Source of the DNA: Desulfallas sp. Bu1-1
GTDB taxonomy: Bacteria > Bacillota > Desulfotomaculia > Desulfotomaculales > Desulfallaceae
DNA length: 64,000 nucleotides
Direction: 5' to 3'
Assembly: GCF_015594625.1 (NCBI RefSeq)
Contig: NZ_JADNRQ010000003.1
Coordinates: forward strand, 211,074-275,073
The translations under genes were made by a program, and so were the position numbers. Position 1 is the first letter of the stretch. The number at the start of each line of letters is the position of its first letter. This document shows, one piece after another, positions 25,753 through 34,236 of this stretch. The notes under the pieces are model-generated. The model saw only the letters and a program-made list of their open reading frames with translations. It was not told where the DNA came from and did no database searches.

Positions 25753-26784
25753 TTGCGTAGATTTCTCGCTTTCGTGGGCTTTATTCTGGCCCTTGCCCTG
25801 CTGACCATCAATCTCCCGTATATAACCCATGCCAGCGCAGACGAGCAGGTTAACGTATACGACGAGCAAAAAAACCTGGTCAAAAGCGTGGTGTTCGTGC
25901 TCGGCCTCGACCAGTATTTCGTCAACGGCAAAACCCCCGGCGTCAAAATGGACGCCAAACCGTTCGTCGAACAGGGCCGCACTTTCGTGCCGGTGCGCTA
26001 TCTTAGCAACGCCTTGGGCGTAACCGACGAACACGTCGGCTGGGAAAGCCCCAGGGTAACGCTGGACGAGCCCGGCTTCCCGGTGGTTGAACTGTCCGTC
26101 GGCAGCAAAACCATCAGGAGCAACGGTAAATCCATTGCCATGGACGTGTCCTCGCAGGTAAAATGGGGCCGCACCCATCTACCCGCCCGGTGGGTGGCCG
26201 AGGCTTTAGGTTACCAGGTGGAATGGCTGCCGGAACATAATATTGTGCTGTGCTGGCCTAAAGGCACGGAGAGGCCGGATATTAGCGATGTGGTTGCGCA
26301 CATCAAAGGCGAAGTGCCGGTAACCCCGCCGGTACAGCAGCCGTCGGGAGAGGTAATCGACCTCACCGGCAAGGGTGAGTCCATTACAAAATATCCCTGG
26401 GCAAAGTACCTCACCCCCGAGTATAAAATTAACTGGCTAACCTACGAAGAATTCAACAGCAATGTGTACCAGCTGGGCGAAGAACGGTACGGAGCTTTAA
26501 AAACCTACGGTATGCGGGTGACCAAGGATGATGTGTATTTCACTCTGGAAGGCGGTTGTGGTAGAGTTTTGCTGTATGAAGGCGGCGACGTGCTCCGGGT
26601 GCGGGAATCCTCCGGCCCCACTGATGATAAATACGAATACGGTTACAGCGTGGTTAACGACCGCAGGGACAAATATTCCAACTGGCCCACCGCCGACATT
26701 ACCAAGGTCAGCCACATCTTTTTAGACTGGGCGGATACCATACTGGCTGTCGAAAATCCCTTGTACCAGGGAGGGAACAAATAA
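25753..26784 (+). CDS. Stalk-domain (copper amine oxidase N-like) secreted protein
   Basis: 343 residues with an N-terminal signal peptide (MRRFLAFVGFILALALLTIN, cleavage near THASA). Two stalk-type units follow: KPFVEQGRTFVPVRYLSNALGV (about 75-97) and SSQVKWGRTHLPARWVAEALGY with VEWLPEHNIVLCW. The rest (about 200-343) has no recognised domain and is rich in charged and aromatic residues. Such domains anchor surface proteins in clostridia. TTG 25753 follows GGAGGTG at 25739-25745. Its stop overlaps the start of the broken M23 peptidase gene (TAATG), so the two were translationally coupled. Confidence 0.82.
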   Translation: MRRFLAFVGFILALALLTINLPYITHASADEQVNVYDEQKNLVKSVVFVLGLDQYFVNGKTPGVKMDAKPFVEQGRTFVPVRYLSNALGVTDEHVGWESPRVTLDEPGFPVVELSVGSKTIRSNGKSIAMDVSSQVKWGRTHLPARWVAEALGYQVEWLPEHNIVLCWPKGTERPDISDVVAHIKGEVPVTPPVQQPSGEVIDLTGKGESITKYPWAKYLTPEYKINWLTYEEFNSNVYQLGEERYGALKTYGMRVTKDDVYFTLEGGCGRVLLYEGGDVLRVRESSGPTDDKYEYGYSVVNDRRDKYSNWPTADITKVSHIFLDWADTILAVENPLYQGGNK

Positions 26785-27988
26785 TGCGCTTTAAGCTGAC
26801 ACTATTTATACTGGCCCTTTTGCTGGCCGTCCCCTTTGCCGGGACGGCTTTGGCGTCCTAGGAACAACTGGTGCACCAGCAGTTTGGTACGGGTTACTAT
26901 TCCACCTGGAGAGGTTCCTCCACCTGGGACAACGGTGCGCCGGGGGAACACAAGACGGCTACCTTATGGCGGTTCCCGTTCTGGAGAAAGGCAGCAACAT
27001 CGTGGCCGAGCGCGAGCAGGTTGAACCGCACCGTGTCCCCTGGGCGCTCCTGGGGGCTTTGGACAGGGTGCTGGGCGACCCCATCGTGCACGGCAGACAC
27101 GGGCCTGAAACGGAAGAAGGACGAGGCAGGACACCCGAACCCGAAAAGCACTTTACTGAACTGGAACCCGAACTCGAGTGGCAGAACTTTCAGCTTTACT
27201 ATTACCACAGATGGACGGAGTACGAGTACGAGGACGGTAAACGGGTTGCCAAAACTTATACGGAAAAATACACTCACAACATAAGGCTCCTTACTTATGC
27301 CGATACCTATGAAGCCAAACATCACTACCAGTGGGACCAGAAAGTAATAGAGGAAGAAGATGAGGACAGCTACACGAAGATAATCGTACCCCAGTTAGTA
27401 GATTATTACAAAGAGGGGCCTTACTATGAGCGCCTTAAAAATTTGCTCGCCAGCTACGGATTGACCAAAGACATCGAATTTGAGCTGGTACTGAGATTGG
27501 CCATGAACATTGATGACAACTATTATGTTGACGCCAACCTCACCAGTTCTCCCCTGGAGATCACCGGAAGCACGGAAACCGGGTATTACGAGGGTTCCGG
27601 CGAACTGGCCTGGCCGCTCCGTGGTCCTATAAAATCACCTTTTGGGTACCGCGCCCACCCGATTACTAAGGAATACAGACTTCACACGGGTATCGACATC
27701 GCCTGTCCGAGGGGTGCTGAAGTCCATTCGGCCGGTGACGGCATTGTCATATTCGTCGGGAATAACGGCGCATACGGGAAATGTATTATCATAGACCACG
27801 GCAAATACCGGACTTTATACGGCCATTTGCTTTCGTACAAAGTTACACCCGGGGATGAAGTTGAAAAAGGCCAGGTTATAGCCAAAGCCGACAGCACGGG
27901 ATGGTCAACCGGCGATCACCTGCACTTTGAAGTGCGGGCAGGTAAAAATAAAACACAATTCATTGATCCGCTAATAGTTCTGAAATAA
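26784..27988 (+). pseudogene. M23-family peptidase gene broken by a stop codon and a frameshift
   Basis: ATG 26784 starts a clear signal peptide (MRFKLTLFILALLLAVPFAG, then TALAS) that runs into TAG at 26859. The same frame continues (EQLVHQQFGTGYYSTW) to a GGGGG run at 26942-26946, after which the -1 frame carries on (GTQDGYLMAVPVLEKG) to the end. The C-terminal LytM domain is intact, with zinc ligands in HTGIDIACPRG and HLHFEV and the hallmark GHLLSYKVTPGDEVEKGQVI. If expressed as is, an internal start such as ATG 26966 would give a cytoplasmic 340-residue protein. Probably a decaying secreted peptidoglycan hydrolase. Confidence 0.8.
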
Positions 27989-28018
27989 CCGGACCTTCGA
28001 TGTCCGGTTAATTATTTT
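27988..28018 (+). terminator. Terminator after the M23 gene
   Basis: ACCGGAC (27988-27994) / GTCCGGT (28002-28008) followed by a weak T-rich tract. Confidence 0.6.
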
Positions 28019-28030
28019 GGGGGTGATTTA

Positions 28031-28360
28031 ATGCTTTTTACTATCGAAGTAACGCCTATTCCACCGGAGCAAATAGTAAACGCAACTCACAGCGCAGGAG
28101 AAAAAGCAATACAATTTGGTCAGGGCCTATCTGAGCCCCTGGTGGTCATGTCAATTATTGTGGCCGGAATAGTCCTGCTGGCGGGCCTTGTACTGGCGGC
28201 CCTGGGGGTAACTAAAAAAATTCTGGTCGCAGGGTTTTGCATTTTGTTGGGCGCGGCGATTATGTACATGTTTACCAATCAACCTTTGGAAATAGTAGGT
28301 ATTATCAAGGGCTTCATTTTGAGTATATTCGGCTCTATCAAGGGCGGGGGTGCCAGTTGA
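28031..28360 (+). CDS. Small membrane protein, pilin/VirB2-like layout
   Basis: 109 residues with two or three hydrophobic segments (VVMSIIVAGIVLLAGLVLAA near 45-64, ILVAGFCILLGAAIMYMF near 70-88, and IIKGFILSIFGSI at the end), and a Gly-rich tail. This resembles TrbC/VirB2-type subunits of conjugation systems, but no other conjugation gene is near, so the call is weak. ATG 28031 follows GGGGGTGAT. The IS element begins right after its stop codon. Confidence 0.55.
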   Translation: MLFTIEVTPIPPEQIVNATHSAGEKAIQFGQGLSEPLVVMSIIVAGIVLLAGLVLAALGVTKKILVAGFCILLGAAIMYMFTNQPLEIVGIIKGFILSIFGSIKGGGAS

Positions 28361-28466
28361 GGGGAATGGAGCAAGCAATACTCCGCTGGGGCTGAAGCCC
28401 TACAGCTTGCAGTGGAGTCAACAGGGTTTTCCTGGAAAACAGTGGCCGACGCTGGTTGTTCAAGGC

Positions 28467-28498
28467 ATTCCCCCCGCCACCTGTAGAGGCGGGGGAAT
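28467..28498. repeat. Left-end subterminal hairpin of the IS element
   Basis: ATTCCCCC-GCC / GGC-GGGGGAAT with one bulged C and a 9-base loop; the type of hairpin TnpA recognises at IS200/IS605 ends. Confidence 0.65.
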
Positions 28499-28650
28499 CC
28501 TGCCGTATTTTCTGTTGAAGATCAGCCGCGCCGCATTTTTCCCACTTCAGTGGGGAGTTAGGCACGGCTAAATTTTTCCTCGGTTATCGTTGCTTACCAT
28601 TACGCATATGTTACAATAGAAGAAACATTTAATAATGAGGAATACTAATC

Positions 28651-29052
28651 ATGGAACTCCAACGTAACCGCAACAGTGTATTCCAGATCGGCTATCATTT
28701 TGTTTGGTGTGTCAAGTACCGGAAACCTGTTTTGACTGGTCAAATAGCAGAAGACCTCAAGGAGTTGTTTTTACACATTGCCAGCGACAACAATTTCACT
28801 ATCGGTCAGATGGAAGTTATGCCCGACCACGTGCATTTATTTGTGACCGCCACGCCCAACCACCTGATTACCGACATGGTTAAAGCCCTCAAGGGCGTTT
28901 CGGCCAGGTTCCTGTTCAAAAAACACCCGGAGCTTAAAAAGCAGCTCTGGGGCGGGCACCTCTGGAATCCTTCCTACTATGTGGGTACCGTCGGGCACAT
29001 CTCCGAAGAGACAGTCAAGAAGTACATCGAAAGCCAAAAGGCAGGCGATTAA
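28651..29052 (+). CDS. tnpA: IS200/IS605-family transposase TnpA (Y1 HUH)
   Basis: 133-residue single-strand transposase. HUH motif H60-V-H62 in VMPDHVHLFVTA, catalytic tyrosine Y125 in TVKKYIESQ, and the usual GYHFVWCVKYRKPVL start. Both motifs are intact, so it may be active. ATG 28651 has a modest upstream AATGAGGA. It peels and pastes the circular single-stranded transposon. Confidence 0.95.
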   Translation: MELQRNRNSVFQIGYHFVWCVKYRKPVLTGQIAEDLKELFLHIASDNNFTIGQMEVMPDHVHLFVTATPNHLITDMVKALKGVSARFLFKKHPELKKQLWGGHLWNPSYYVGTVGHISEETVKKYIESQKAGD

Positions 29053-29054
29053 AA

Positions 29055-30380
29055 ATGCCGCATCTGCGCGGGTTCACAAAAACATTCCGGTACAACCTGC
29101 TTATGCCGGCCAGTGCGGAGGAACAGGCCGCTTGTACTATTACGCAGTACCGGCAGGTGGTTTATTATTATCTTCAGGTGTTTCAGGAACATCAAGAGAT
29201 AATCGGGCACAGCCAGTGGCTTAAGATGGCGGAAAACTTGACGCACAGGACGGAGGATAACCCGAATCCGGAGTATCCTTTCGACGAAGAGTTTCCCAAT
29301 TTCCCCTCCGGCTTCCGAAGGAACGCCATCGCCGAGGCCCACGGCAAGGCCCTGGCATGGAGAACCAGCTACGAAAAGTGGGAGGAAAGAAAGCGCAAGC
29401 ACGAAGAGAGGAATGCCAGGCGCATCGCCGCCGGGAAAAAACCCATCGAGTTTACGGAGCGTCCGCCGCAATATCCGGAGGACGACAACTGCTGGTTGTC
29501 CTACTACGGCACCGAGTACAAGTGGGAAGATTCCCACCATATAATGCTCAAAATGTTCACCGGCAGGTTTTACACCTACCGGAAAGTCGCACTCTTGCAG
29601 CCGTTTGTCGCCCCTCCGGATTACGCCGCAGGTTCTCCCATGCTGGTGAAAAAACCGACCGGCTGGGAGCTGCACGTCCCGGTTGTGCGGGTGGCGAGGC
29701 TGAACCTGAAGAAAATTGAGAAGCTTGTTAAAGACCCATCTCTTAAAATCTGCCTGGTCGATCTGGGAATGAAGCGCCACGCGGTGATGACCATCCAGGA
29801 TACCAACGGCAGGGTCCACGCGGCGAAGTTTATCTCCGGCGCGAAGGACAACCACCTTAGGAAGCGGTACCTGGAGAAGATAGTCAACTTGCAAATGCAG
29901 ACAAAGACGATTCCCGAGGGGAAACACTTTGCAAAGTACCTGTGGGACAAGATATCCAACCTGAACGATGATATAGCTCACCGGGTATCCCGGGAAATCG
30001 TAAATTTTGCTAAACTTCACAGGGCCAAAATCATCGTTTTCGAGTATTTAGGCGACCTCAAGCCGTCGAAGGGCAGCAAATCTCACTGGCTTAACCAGAA
30101 GTTCAACCACTGGGTCAAAGGCCGGATATTCCGGTACACGCGCTACAAGGCACTACACGAAGGTATAATCACGTGCCGGGTACCGGCCAAAAACACTTCC
30201 ACCCGGTGCCCGTACTGCGGGATGTTGACCGTCCAGCGGTACAACAAGGGCCGGGACGGGAAGGAAATTAAAGGTGTCGACCTGGCGAAGTGTACTAATT
30301 GCGGAGTGCGTGACATAAATTCCGATTTTGTGGGCGGTTTGGGCATCGGGACTGCGTTCCGGCTCAAGCACTGCTTATAA
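29055..30380 (+). CDS. tnpB: TnpB RNA-guided nuclease of the IS200/IS605 element
   Basis: 441-residue RuvC-type nuclease, ancestor group of Cas12. RuvC residues appear in LVDLGMKRHAVMTI (Asp, about 236), IIVFEYLGDL (Glu) and DINSDFVGGLGIG (Asp), with a zinc finger CPYCG...CTNCG between the last two. The N-terminal domain (FRYNLLMPASAEEQAACTIT) is present, with a longer charged segment than minimal TnpBs. TnpB cleaves DNA guided by an RNA from the element's right end and helps retain it. No inactivating change is visible. Confidence 0.93.
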   Translation: MPHLRGFTKTFRYNLLMPASAEEQAACTITQYRQVVYYYLQVFQEHQEIIGHSQWLKMAENLTHRTEDNPNPEYPFDEEFPNFPSGFRRNAIAEAHGKALAWRTSYEKWEERKRKHEERNARRIAAGKKPIEFTERPPQYPEDDNCWLSYYGTEYKWEDSHHIMLKMFTGRFYTYRKVALLQPFVAPPDYAAGSPMLVKKPTGWELHVPVVRVARLNLKKIEKLVKDPSLKICLVDLGMKRHAVMTIQDTNGRVHAAKFISGAKDNHLRKRYLEKIVNLQMQTKTIPEGKHFAKYLWDKISNLNDDIAHRVSREIVNFAKLHRAKIIVFEYLGDLKPSKGSKSHWLNQKFNHWVKGRIFRYTRYKALHEGIITCRVPAKNTSTRCPYCGMLTVQRYNKGRDGKEIKGVDLAKCTNCGVRDINSDFVGGLGIGTAFRLKHCL

Positions 30381-30668
30381 AAATTTTATCTCGCGCCGGG
30401 CGGGCTCCAATCCCAACCGGAAGACCTCTCCGGCAACGGAGGGGCGTCCATGCCACCTACACGGTGGTATTGTGGATAAGGCACGAACCCGCTAGTTGCT
30501 TGCACCCGGTAAGATACGGCGTAATCCGACGCGGCAGGTCCATCTCCCGTCGGTATGCAGTCGGGCCTACGGCCCAGGGACTTCTACGACCGCGTACCCG
30601 GGGCAGGCACGAAGTTCACGGGAAGTAAAACCCGGAATCCTCTGACTTCAGTCAGGGGAGGTTCAATT
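30381..30668 (+). ncRNA. Putative omega/reRNA region and right end of the IS element
   Basis: GC-rich non-coding 3' region behind tnpB with several hairpins, ending in CCTCTGAC-TTCA-GTCAGGGG (30639-30658). In this family the guide RNA is transcribed from here and the guide is the DNA just beyond the right end. Location is by family knowledge; the exact 5' end is not visible. Confidence 0.6.
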
Positions 30669-30714
30669 TTCTCATCACGCAGTTTCTGTTTAATATTAAG
30701 GAGGAGAGTATAAA

Positions 30715-31179
30715 ATGAAGCTGGCGGAAGCTTTGCTTGAGCGTAAGCGCATCAAGGAAGAAATTTACGCCCTGCGCATGCGGGCCATTGCGGACGCCCG
30801 GGTGCAGGAAGGTGATAAACCTTCCGAGGACCCGGCGGAACTGGCGGAACGGATTATGAACCTGGCTGACCGGCTGGAAAAGATAACGGTGGCCGTTAAC
30901 CGCACCAATATGGTAGCTAAGCTATTGGATGGCCGTACGCTAATGGAAGCCATAGCTTGCAGGGATATATTAAAGCTTAAGTGCGAGGTGGCGAAGGACC
31001 TGGCCGACGCCGCAGCTGGCAGCAAGGAATACCGTACAATGCGTTCGGAGATAAAGTTTGTTCCTGCTGTTGATGTAGCCTTCTGGCGAAAAAAGGCCGA
31101 CGGGTACGCAAAGGCTTACCGGGAGCTGGATGCGGCCATTCAGGCCGCGAATTGGAGCGTGGACATGCTAGAAGAATAA
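30715..31179 (+). CDS. DIP1984 family protein
   Basis: 154 residues starting MKLAEALLERKRIKEEIYAL, with EGDKPSEDPAELAERI, the VNRTN segment (about 62-66) and GRTLMEAIACRDILKLK, all typical of the DIP1984 family. The protein is helical, probably coiled-coil; the family has no known molecular function but is frequent in mobile and defence-rich regions. ATG 30715 follows AAGGAGGAG at 30700-30708. The IS element sits just upstream. Confidence 0.85.
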   Translation: MKLAEALLERKRIKEEIYALRMRAIADARVQEGDKPSEDPAELAERIMNLADRLEKITVAVNRTNMVAKLLDGRTLMEAIACRDILKLKCEVAKDLADAAAGSKEYRTMRSEIKFVPAVDVAFWRKKADGYAKAYRELDAAIQAANWSVDMLEE

Positions 31180-31418
31180 CCGAATTTTAGGTGTAACCGA
31201 GATTGCTGCTGAGAGCGTCCCCTTGAACCGGAGGGGTAATCCGGGATTTTACAACGGTCTGTTCTGAAAACAGGCTTGGCGTTTAAAGCGCACAGGGCAC
31301 AGGGCACATGCGTATTAGGTATTGTGTAAAGCGTATTACCTGGCGCTGGCACAATTTCGGTGAGGGAGGGAAAGAGGGTTATTAACAGATTTTGGGTTGG
31401 AGACTTGTCAACTACCTA

Positions 31419-31432
31419 CCGCCTATAGGCGG
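31419..31432. repeat. Short palindrome, possible IS-end remnant
   Basis: CCGCCTATAGGCGG within CAACTACCTACC...GGGGGACTTCT, similar in style to IS200/IS605 end hairpins. The 31180-31460 stretch otherwise shows no gene. Confidence 0.35.
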
Positions 31433-31460
31433 GGGACTTCTGTGTCAAATATTTGGGTTA

Positions 31461-31494
31461 AACCGGGTACACGTGTGCCCGGTTTTGTTTTTTT
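31461..31494 (+). terminator. Terminator upstream of the ParB-like gene
   Basis: AACCGGGTACACGTGTGCCCGGTT, nearly perfect palindrome, followed by TTGTTTTTTT; it ends only 3 bases before the GGAGGTGA of the next gene. Confidence 0.7.
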
Positions 31495-31506
31495 GGAGGT
31501 GATTTT

Positions 31507-32268
31507 GTGAACCAGGTGCCCATTCAATTGCTAAAGCCTCATCCCAAAAACAAAGAATACTATCCTGATACCCTGCCGGAAAATTTATGGAATGAGCTGG
31601 TTCGGGATATACGGGAGAACGGGGTAATTAACCCGTTAATCATAACGCCCGACTACACCGTGCTGGCGGGCCACCTGCGGCTGGAGGCGGCACAACAGGC
31701 GGGGCTGACCCACGTACCAGTGGTTATCAGGGACGTTGATCCGGACAGTGATGAGGCGGTGGAATTGTTTATCAAGGACAACTTGTTAAGGCGACAGCTG
31801 AACGACATGCAAGTAGCAAGGTTGGTACGGGCATTAAAGGAAAAACATGGAGTTAAAAGAGGTAGGCCAAATAATGGTAATAATAACATTATAAAACAGG
31901 ACAAAATGTCCGAATTAATTGGTCTGAACGAAAAACAATTGAGGCGGCTCGACAAACTCAACGACCTTATTCCCGAACTCCAGTCGCTGATCGAATCCGG
32001 CAAACTGGGAACCACTGCGGCTTACGAACTGGCCTTCTTAACCCCGGAAACACAGAAGCAGTTGCTTGCCGTTTACGGCGAAAGTATTTCCGACTTAAAA
32101 CAATTTGAAACAAAGGAACTCCGAAAGAAAATTGAAGAGAAGGAACAACTGGAAAAAGAATTAGAGAAAGCCCAGGCTATCGCAAAAGAAATGAAAACTA
32201 CAAAAAAGCTCATCAGGCGGTGGAAGAAAAACTGCGCAAGGACATTGCCGACAGGGACAACAGAATAA
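31507..32268 (+). CDS. ParB/Spo0J N-domain protein (short reading)
   Basis: 253 residues. ParB-N/sulfiredoxin-like domain: VPIQLLKPHPKNKEYY, IRENGVINPLIITPDYTVLAGHLRLEAAQQ (in parts: NGVINPLII, AGHLRLEAAQQ), FIKDNLLRRQLNDMQ, then an HTH region and a coiled coil (EEKEQLEKELEKAQ). At 32200-32208 the frame crosses A-AAA-AAG; this frame ends 20 codons later with an uncharacteristic KNCARTLPTGTTE tail, while the -1 frame continues the coiled coil. GTG 31507 follows GGAGGTGA. Either a programmed -1 frameshift yields a longer protein or the gene has a one-base insertion. Confidence 0.8.
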   Translation: MNQVPIQLLKPHPKNKEYYPDTLPENLWNELVRDIRENGVINPLIITPDYTVLAGHLRLEAAQQAGLTHVPVVIRDVDPDSDEAVELFIKDNLLRRQLNDMQVARLVRALKEKHGVKRGRPNNGNNNIIKQDKMSELIGLNEKQLRRLDKLNDLIPELQSLIESGKLGTTAAYELAFLTPETQKQLLAVYGESISDLKQFETKELRKKIEEKEQLEKELEKAQAIAKEMKTTKKLIRRWKKNCARTLPTGTTE

Positions 32269-32681
32269 AACTTCTCCAGGAGCAGATCGTGGAATTAAAC
32301 AAGAAAATAGCCGAACTGGAATCCCGCCCACCGGAAGTAATCGAGAAAGTGCCTGATGATTACGAGGCGCTCAAGCAGACAATCAAAACTTTAAAAAAGG
32401 AAAAAGAACAGGCCGAATCGGAGCTGCTCGGCCTGACCAGGGAGCAGATCGAACAAAAAGACCGTTACTGGGTGCGAGATATTATAACAAAGATGTCACA
32501 GGATATGGGCAGATACATTATAAAATTGCGCTACGAAATGGGGAGGCGTTCTATGGATGCGGTTGCCTATAAAGATATTATGGACTGCGCCGACCTTTTA
32601 ACGAAAATTGCCGGTGAGCTGCGGGATATGGCTTCACTGGAAAAGAAAGCAGGGGGTGATTATATTGAAATCGTTGTTTGA
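32220..32681 (+). CDS. Coiled-coil C-terminal part of the ParB-like protein (-1 frame)
   Basis: In the -1 frame relative to the ParB domain: AHQAVEEKLRKDIADRDNR, then IKLLQEQIVELNKKIAELE, SRPPEVIEKVPDDYEALK and a C-terminal helical domain (DIITKMSQDMGRYIIKLRYE). The sequence continues the heptads of the upstream frame without a gap when joined at the A-AAA-AAG site. GTG 32220 inside the overlap has no ribosome-binding site, so independent translation is less likely than a joined product. Confidence 0.6.
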   Translation: MEEKLRKDIADRDNRIKLLQEQIVELNKKIAELESRPPEVIEKVPDDYEALKQTIKTLKKEKEQAESELLGLTREQIEQKDRYWVRDIITKMSQDMGRYIIKLRYEMGRRSMDAVAYKDIMDCADLLTKIAGELRDMASLEKKAGGDYIEIVV

Positions 32682-32870
32682 CGATTTGCTGTCCGCAAAA
32701 ACTTTTCCACCCCCGGATTTTTCAAACGCACGTATTACAGTTTTCTGGAAATTAATCATGCCCATGAAGAATACGCTTTGCTTGAAAAGTGGCTGCCGAA
32801 AATCGAGAAGCACCATGGGGCTGATGATGGAGATGGAGCCGGAACTGGCGCTGGAACAAATGGATATTAA
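32665..32870 (+). pseudogene. Small gene with a frameshift
   Basis: TTG 32665 follows AGGGGGTGAT and starts MKSLFDDLLSAK. At an AAAAA run (32697-32701) the coding-looking sequence moves to the -1 frame: NFSTPGFFKRTYYSF, LEINHAHEEYALLEKWL, PKIEKHHGADDGDG, ending TAA 32870. The unshifted frame ends at 32886 and looks random. No family recognised. Confidence 0.45.
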
Positions 32871-32907
32871 CGCTCTTGTTCCCTGAGCATGTCAAGGAGC
32901 ACGAAAA

Positions 32908-33069
32908 ATGCTAGTGATTTTTACAGTTAACAACATTTGTTTTTTAACGGCACTGTTGCTTTATCTCTATTTCAGGGGAAGCGACGCGAAGGGGATGTAT
33001 CTGGCCGGCAGCACGATTGTATTATGCGCAATCACCAACAGTTTGTTGCTGTTGGTCAACCAACTGTAG
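32908..33069 (+). CDS. Small two-helix membrane protein
   Basis: 53 residues: MLVIFTVNNICFLTALLLYL, a short charged loop (RGSDAKG), then YLAGSTIVLCAITNSLLLLV. Two membrane segments. ATG 32908 follows AAGGAG at 32894-32899. Unknown function; next to a membrane metallopeptidase. Confidence 0.5.
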   Translation: MLVIFTVNNICFLTALLLYLYFRGSDAKGMYLAGSTIVLCAITNSLLLLVNQL

Positions 33070-33114
33070 GAAAAAGATTCACTGCGGCGAATATTTCACA
33101 CAGGGGTGGCCGCA

Positions 33115-33771
33115 GTGAAAGAATTATTGTTAATTGCCGTTTGCTTACTTCCCTGGGGAGTGATGATTATTTTGTTGCACTGGATAAGCCGTTATTGGGA
33201 AATGCGGAAAGTCCTATTCCCGGTTGGATGTAAAGAACTGGCCGATACTTTGCTGAAAGAAAATGCCTTGAATTACCGGGTTGTATGCGAAGCTAAGACC
33301 GCCGGGCGGTGCGATTTCAAACACAAAACTATCCACCTGAGCTACGGCGAGGACAAAAAACATCTTGCCGCAGTATTTCAGGCGGCTCACGAAACGGGGC
33401 ACGCTGTTCGTGGCCCGTCCTTGCTAACCAGAATATTACCCGTTTTCTGGGGCCTTTATATGCTCTGGCTTCTATTATGTTTTGTAGTTGGGTTTGTCTG
33501 GGATGAAGCGGCATGGTTGGTAATTGCCTTGCCGATGGCAGCTCTTTTCGGGATACGAACTGTTGACAGTTGGTTCGATGAATTGGGAGCTACAAGGTTT
33601 GCGAGGACGGTGCTTGACCGCCTAACACCGGGAAAGACGGAAAAATTGGCGATTCGTATTCATTTCGCGGCGTATTGCTTAACTCACATAGTGCTCCCCG
33701 TATCCTTTTCGCTGGCTCTTTTGATCTGCGGGCGGATTTTCTGGCAATTAGGGTTGGATTGGGGTGGTTAA
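33115..33771 (+). CDS. Membrane zinc metallopeptidase, YugP-like
   Basis: About 218 residues. N-terminal membrane helix, then CDFKHKTIHLSYGEDKKHLAAV and the zinc motif H92-E-T-G-H96 in AAHETGHAVRG, followed by membrane segments (VFWGLYMLWLLLCFVVGF, LVIALPMAALFGI) with DELGATRFA in between, where family members supply the third ligand. This resembles the Zn_peptidase_2 (YugP) family. GTG 33115 is preferred over GTG 33106, which overlaps AGGGGTGG. The substrate is unknown. Confidence 0.65.
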   Translation: MKELLLIAVCLLPWGVMIILLHWISRYWEMRKVLFPVGCKELADTLLKENALNYRVVCEAKTAGRCDFKHKTIHLSYGEDKKHLAAVFQAAHETGHAVRGPSLLTRILPVFWGLYMLWLLLCFVVGFVWDEAAWLVIALPMAALFGIRTVDSWFDELGATRFARTVLDRLTPGKTEKLAIRIHFAAYCLTHIVLPVSFSLALLICGRIFWQLGLDWGG

Positions 33772-34236
33772 CTTGTTACCTGATTTTTCCCCAGGGCTGT
33801 TTTGGCTGTTTGAGCGGTTTGTTTTTATGTCTGCACTAAAAAGCAGTTTTAGGGTGCGCGAAAGTAAGTGGGAGGCAAGGTTTCGAATCTTGACCCACGG
33901 CAAAATAAGAAATCGGTTGTTGTTGACCACATGAGGCAGCAATTTGCGTTTTTGCTCCTCTGTCCACCCAAGGAAGGCGTCCCGGACGCCGACCCGCATG
34001 GCTGCCCGGTTATAGCTTAGAGCGGCTATGGGGGTATCCTGATGGAAGACCAGGTGCTTTACCCGGGGGCCTATCATTTTCTCGTAGCCGAGGTAATGGT
34101 ATTTTCGTACCATGTGGTCCCACACCGGCTCCAGGGGTGTCTTGTTGACCAACCGGATTTTCAGCGGGAGATAATCCTTGAGTTTTCCGACCAGTGGCCG
34201 TGTGTTCAGTAAATTGTTATCGTTCATATCTGCCAC
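33748..34236 (-). pseudogene. DUF4338 / DruA-like protein, 3' truncated
   Basis: The N-terminal part has the DUF4338 hallmarks: VWDHMVRKYHYLGYEKMIG, GVRDAFLGWTEEQKRKLLPH and VVNNNRFLILPWVKIRNLAS. Family members (Druantia DruA and IS-associated relatives) continue for well over 100 residues, usually with ETFVD...RGTCYRAANW; here the sequence diverges after LASHLLSRTLK and ends in a Ser/Asn-rich tail. Thus only a fragment remains. It is convergent with and overlaps the metallopeptidase gene by 24 bases. Confidence 0.7.

Larger units (their letters stand above)
28361..30670 (+). mobile_element. IS200/IS605-family insertion sequence (tnpA + tnpB)
   Basis: Complete-looking element: left-end hairpin region (28361-28640), tnpA, tnpB separated by 2 bases, and a 285-base right-end region with hairpins. 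No terminal inverted repeats or target duplication are expected for this family. Ends are approximate: the left end lies between 28360 and 28467, the right end near 30660-30680. Confidence 0.85.

Noticed and set aside
26859..26861. TAG after the M23 signal peptide as a pyrrolysine codon
   Set aside because: The same gene also has a frameshift, no pyl genes are in the window, and M23 peptidases do not need pyrrolysine. Decay is simpler.
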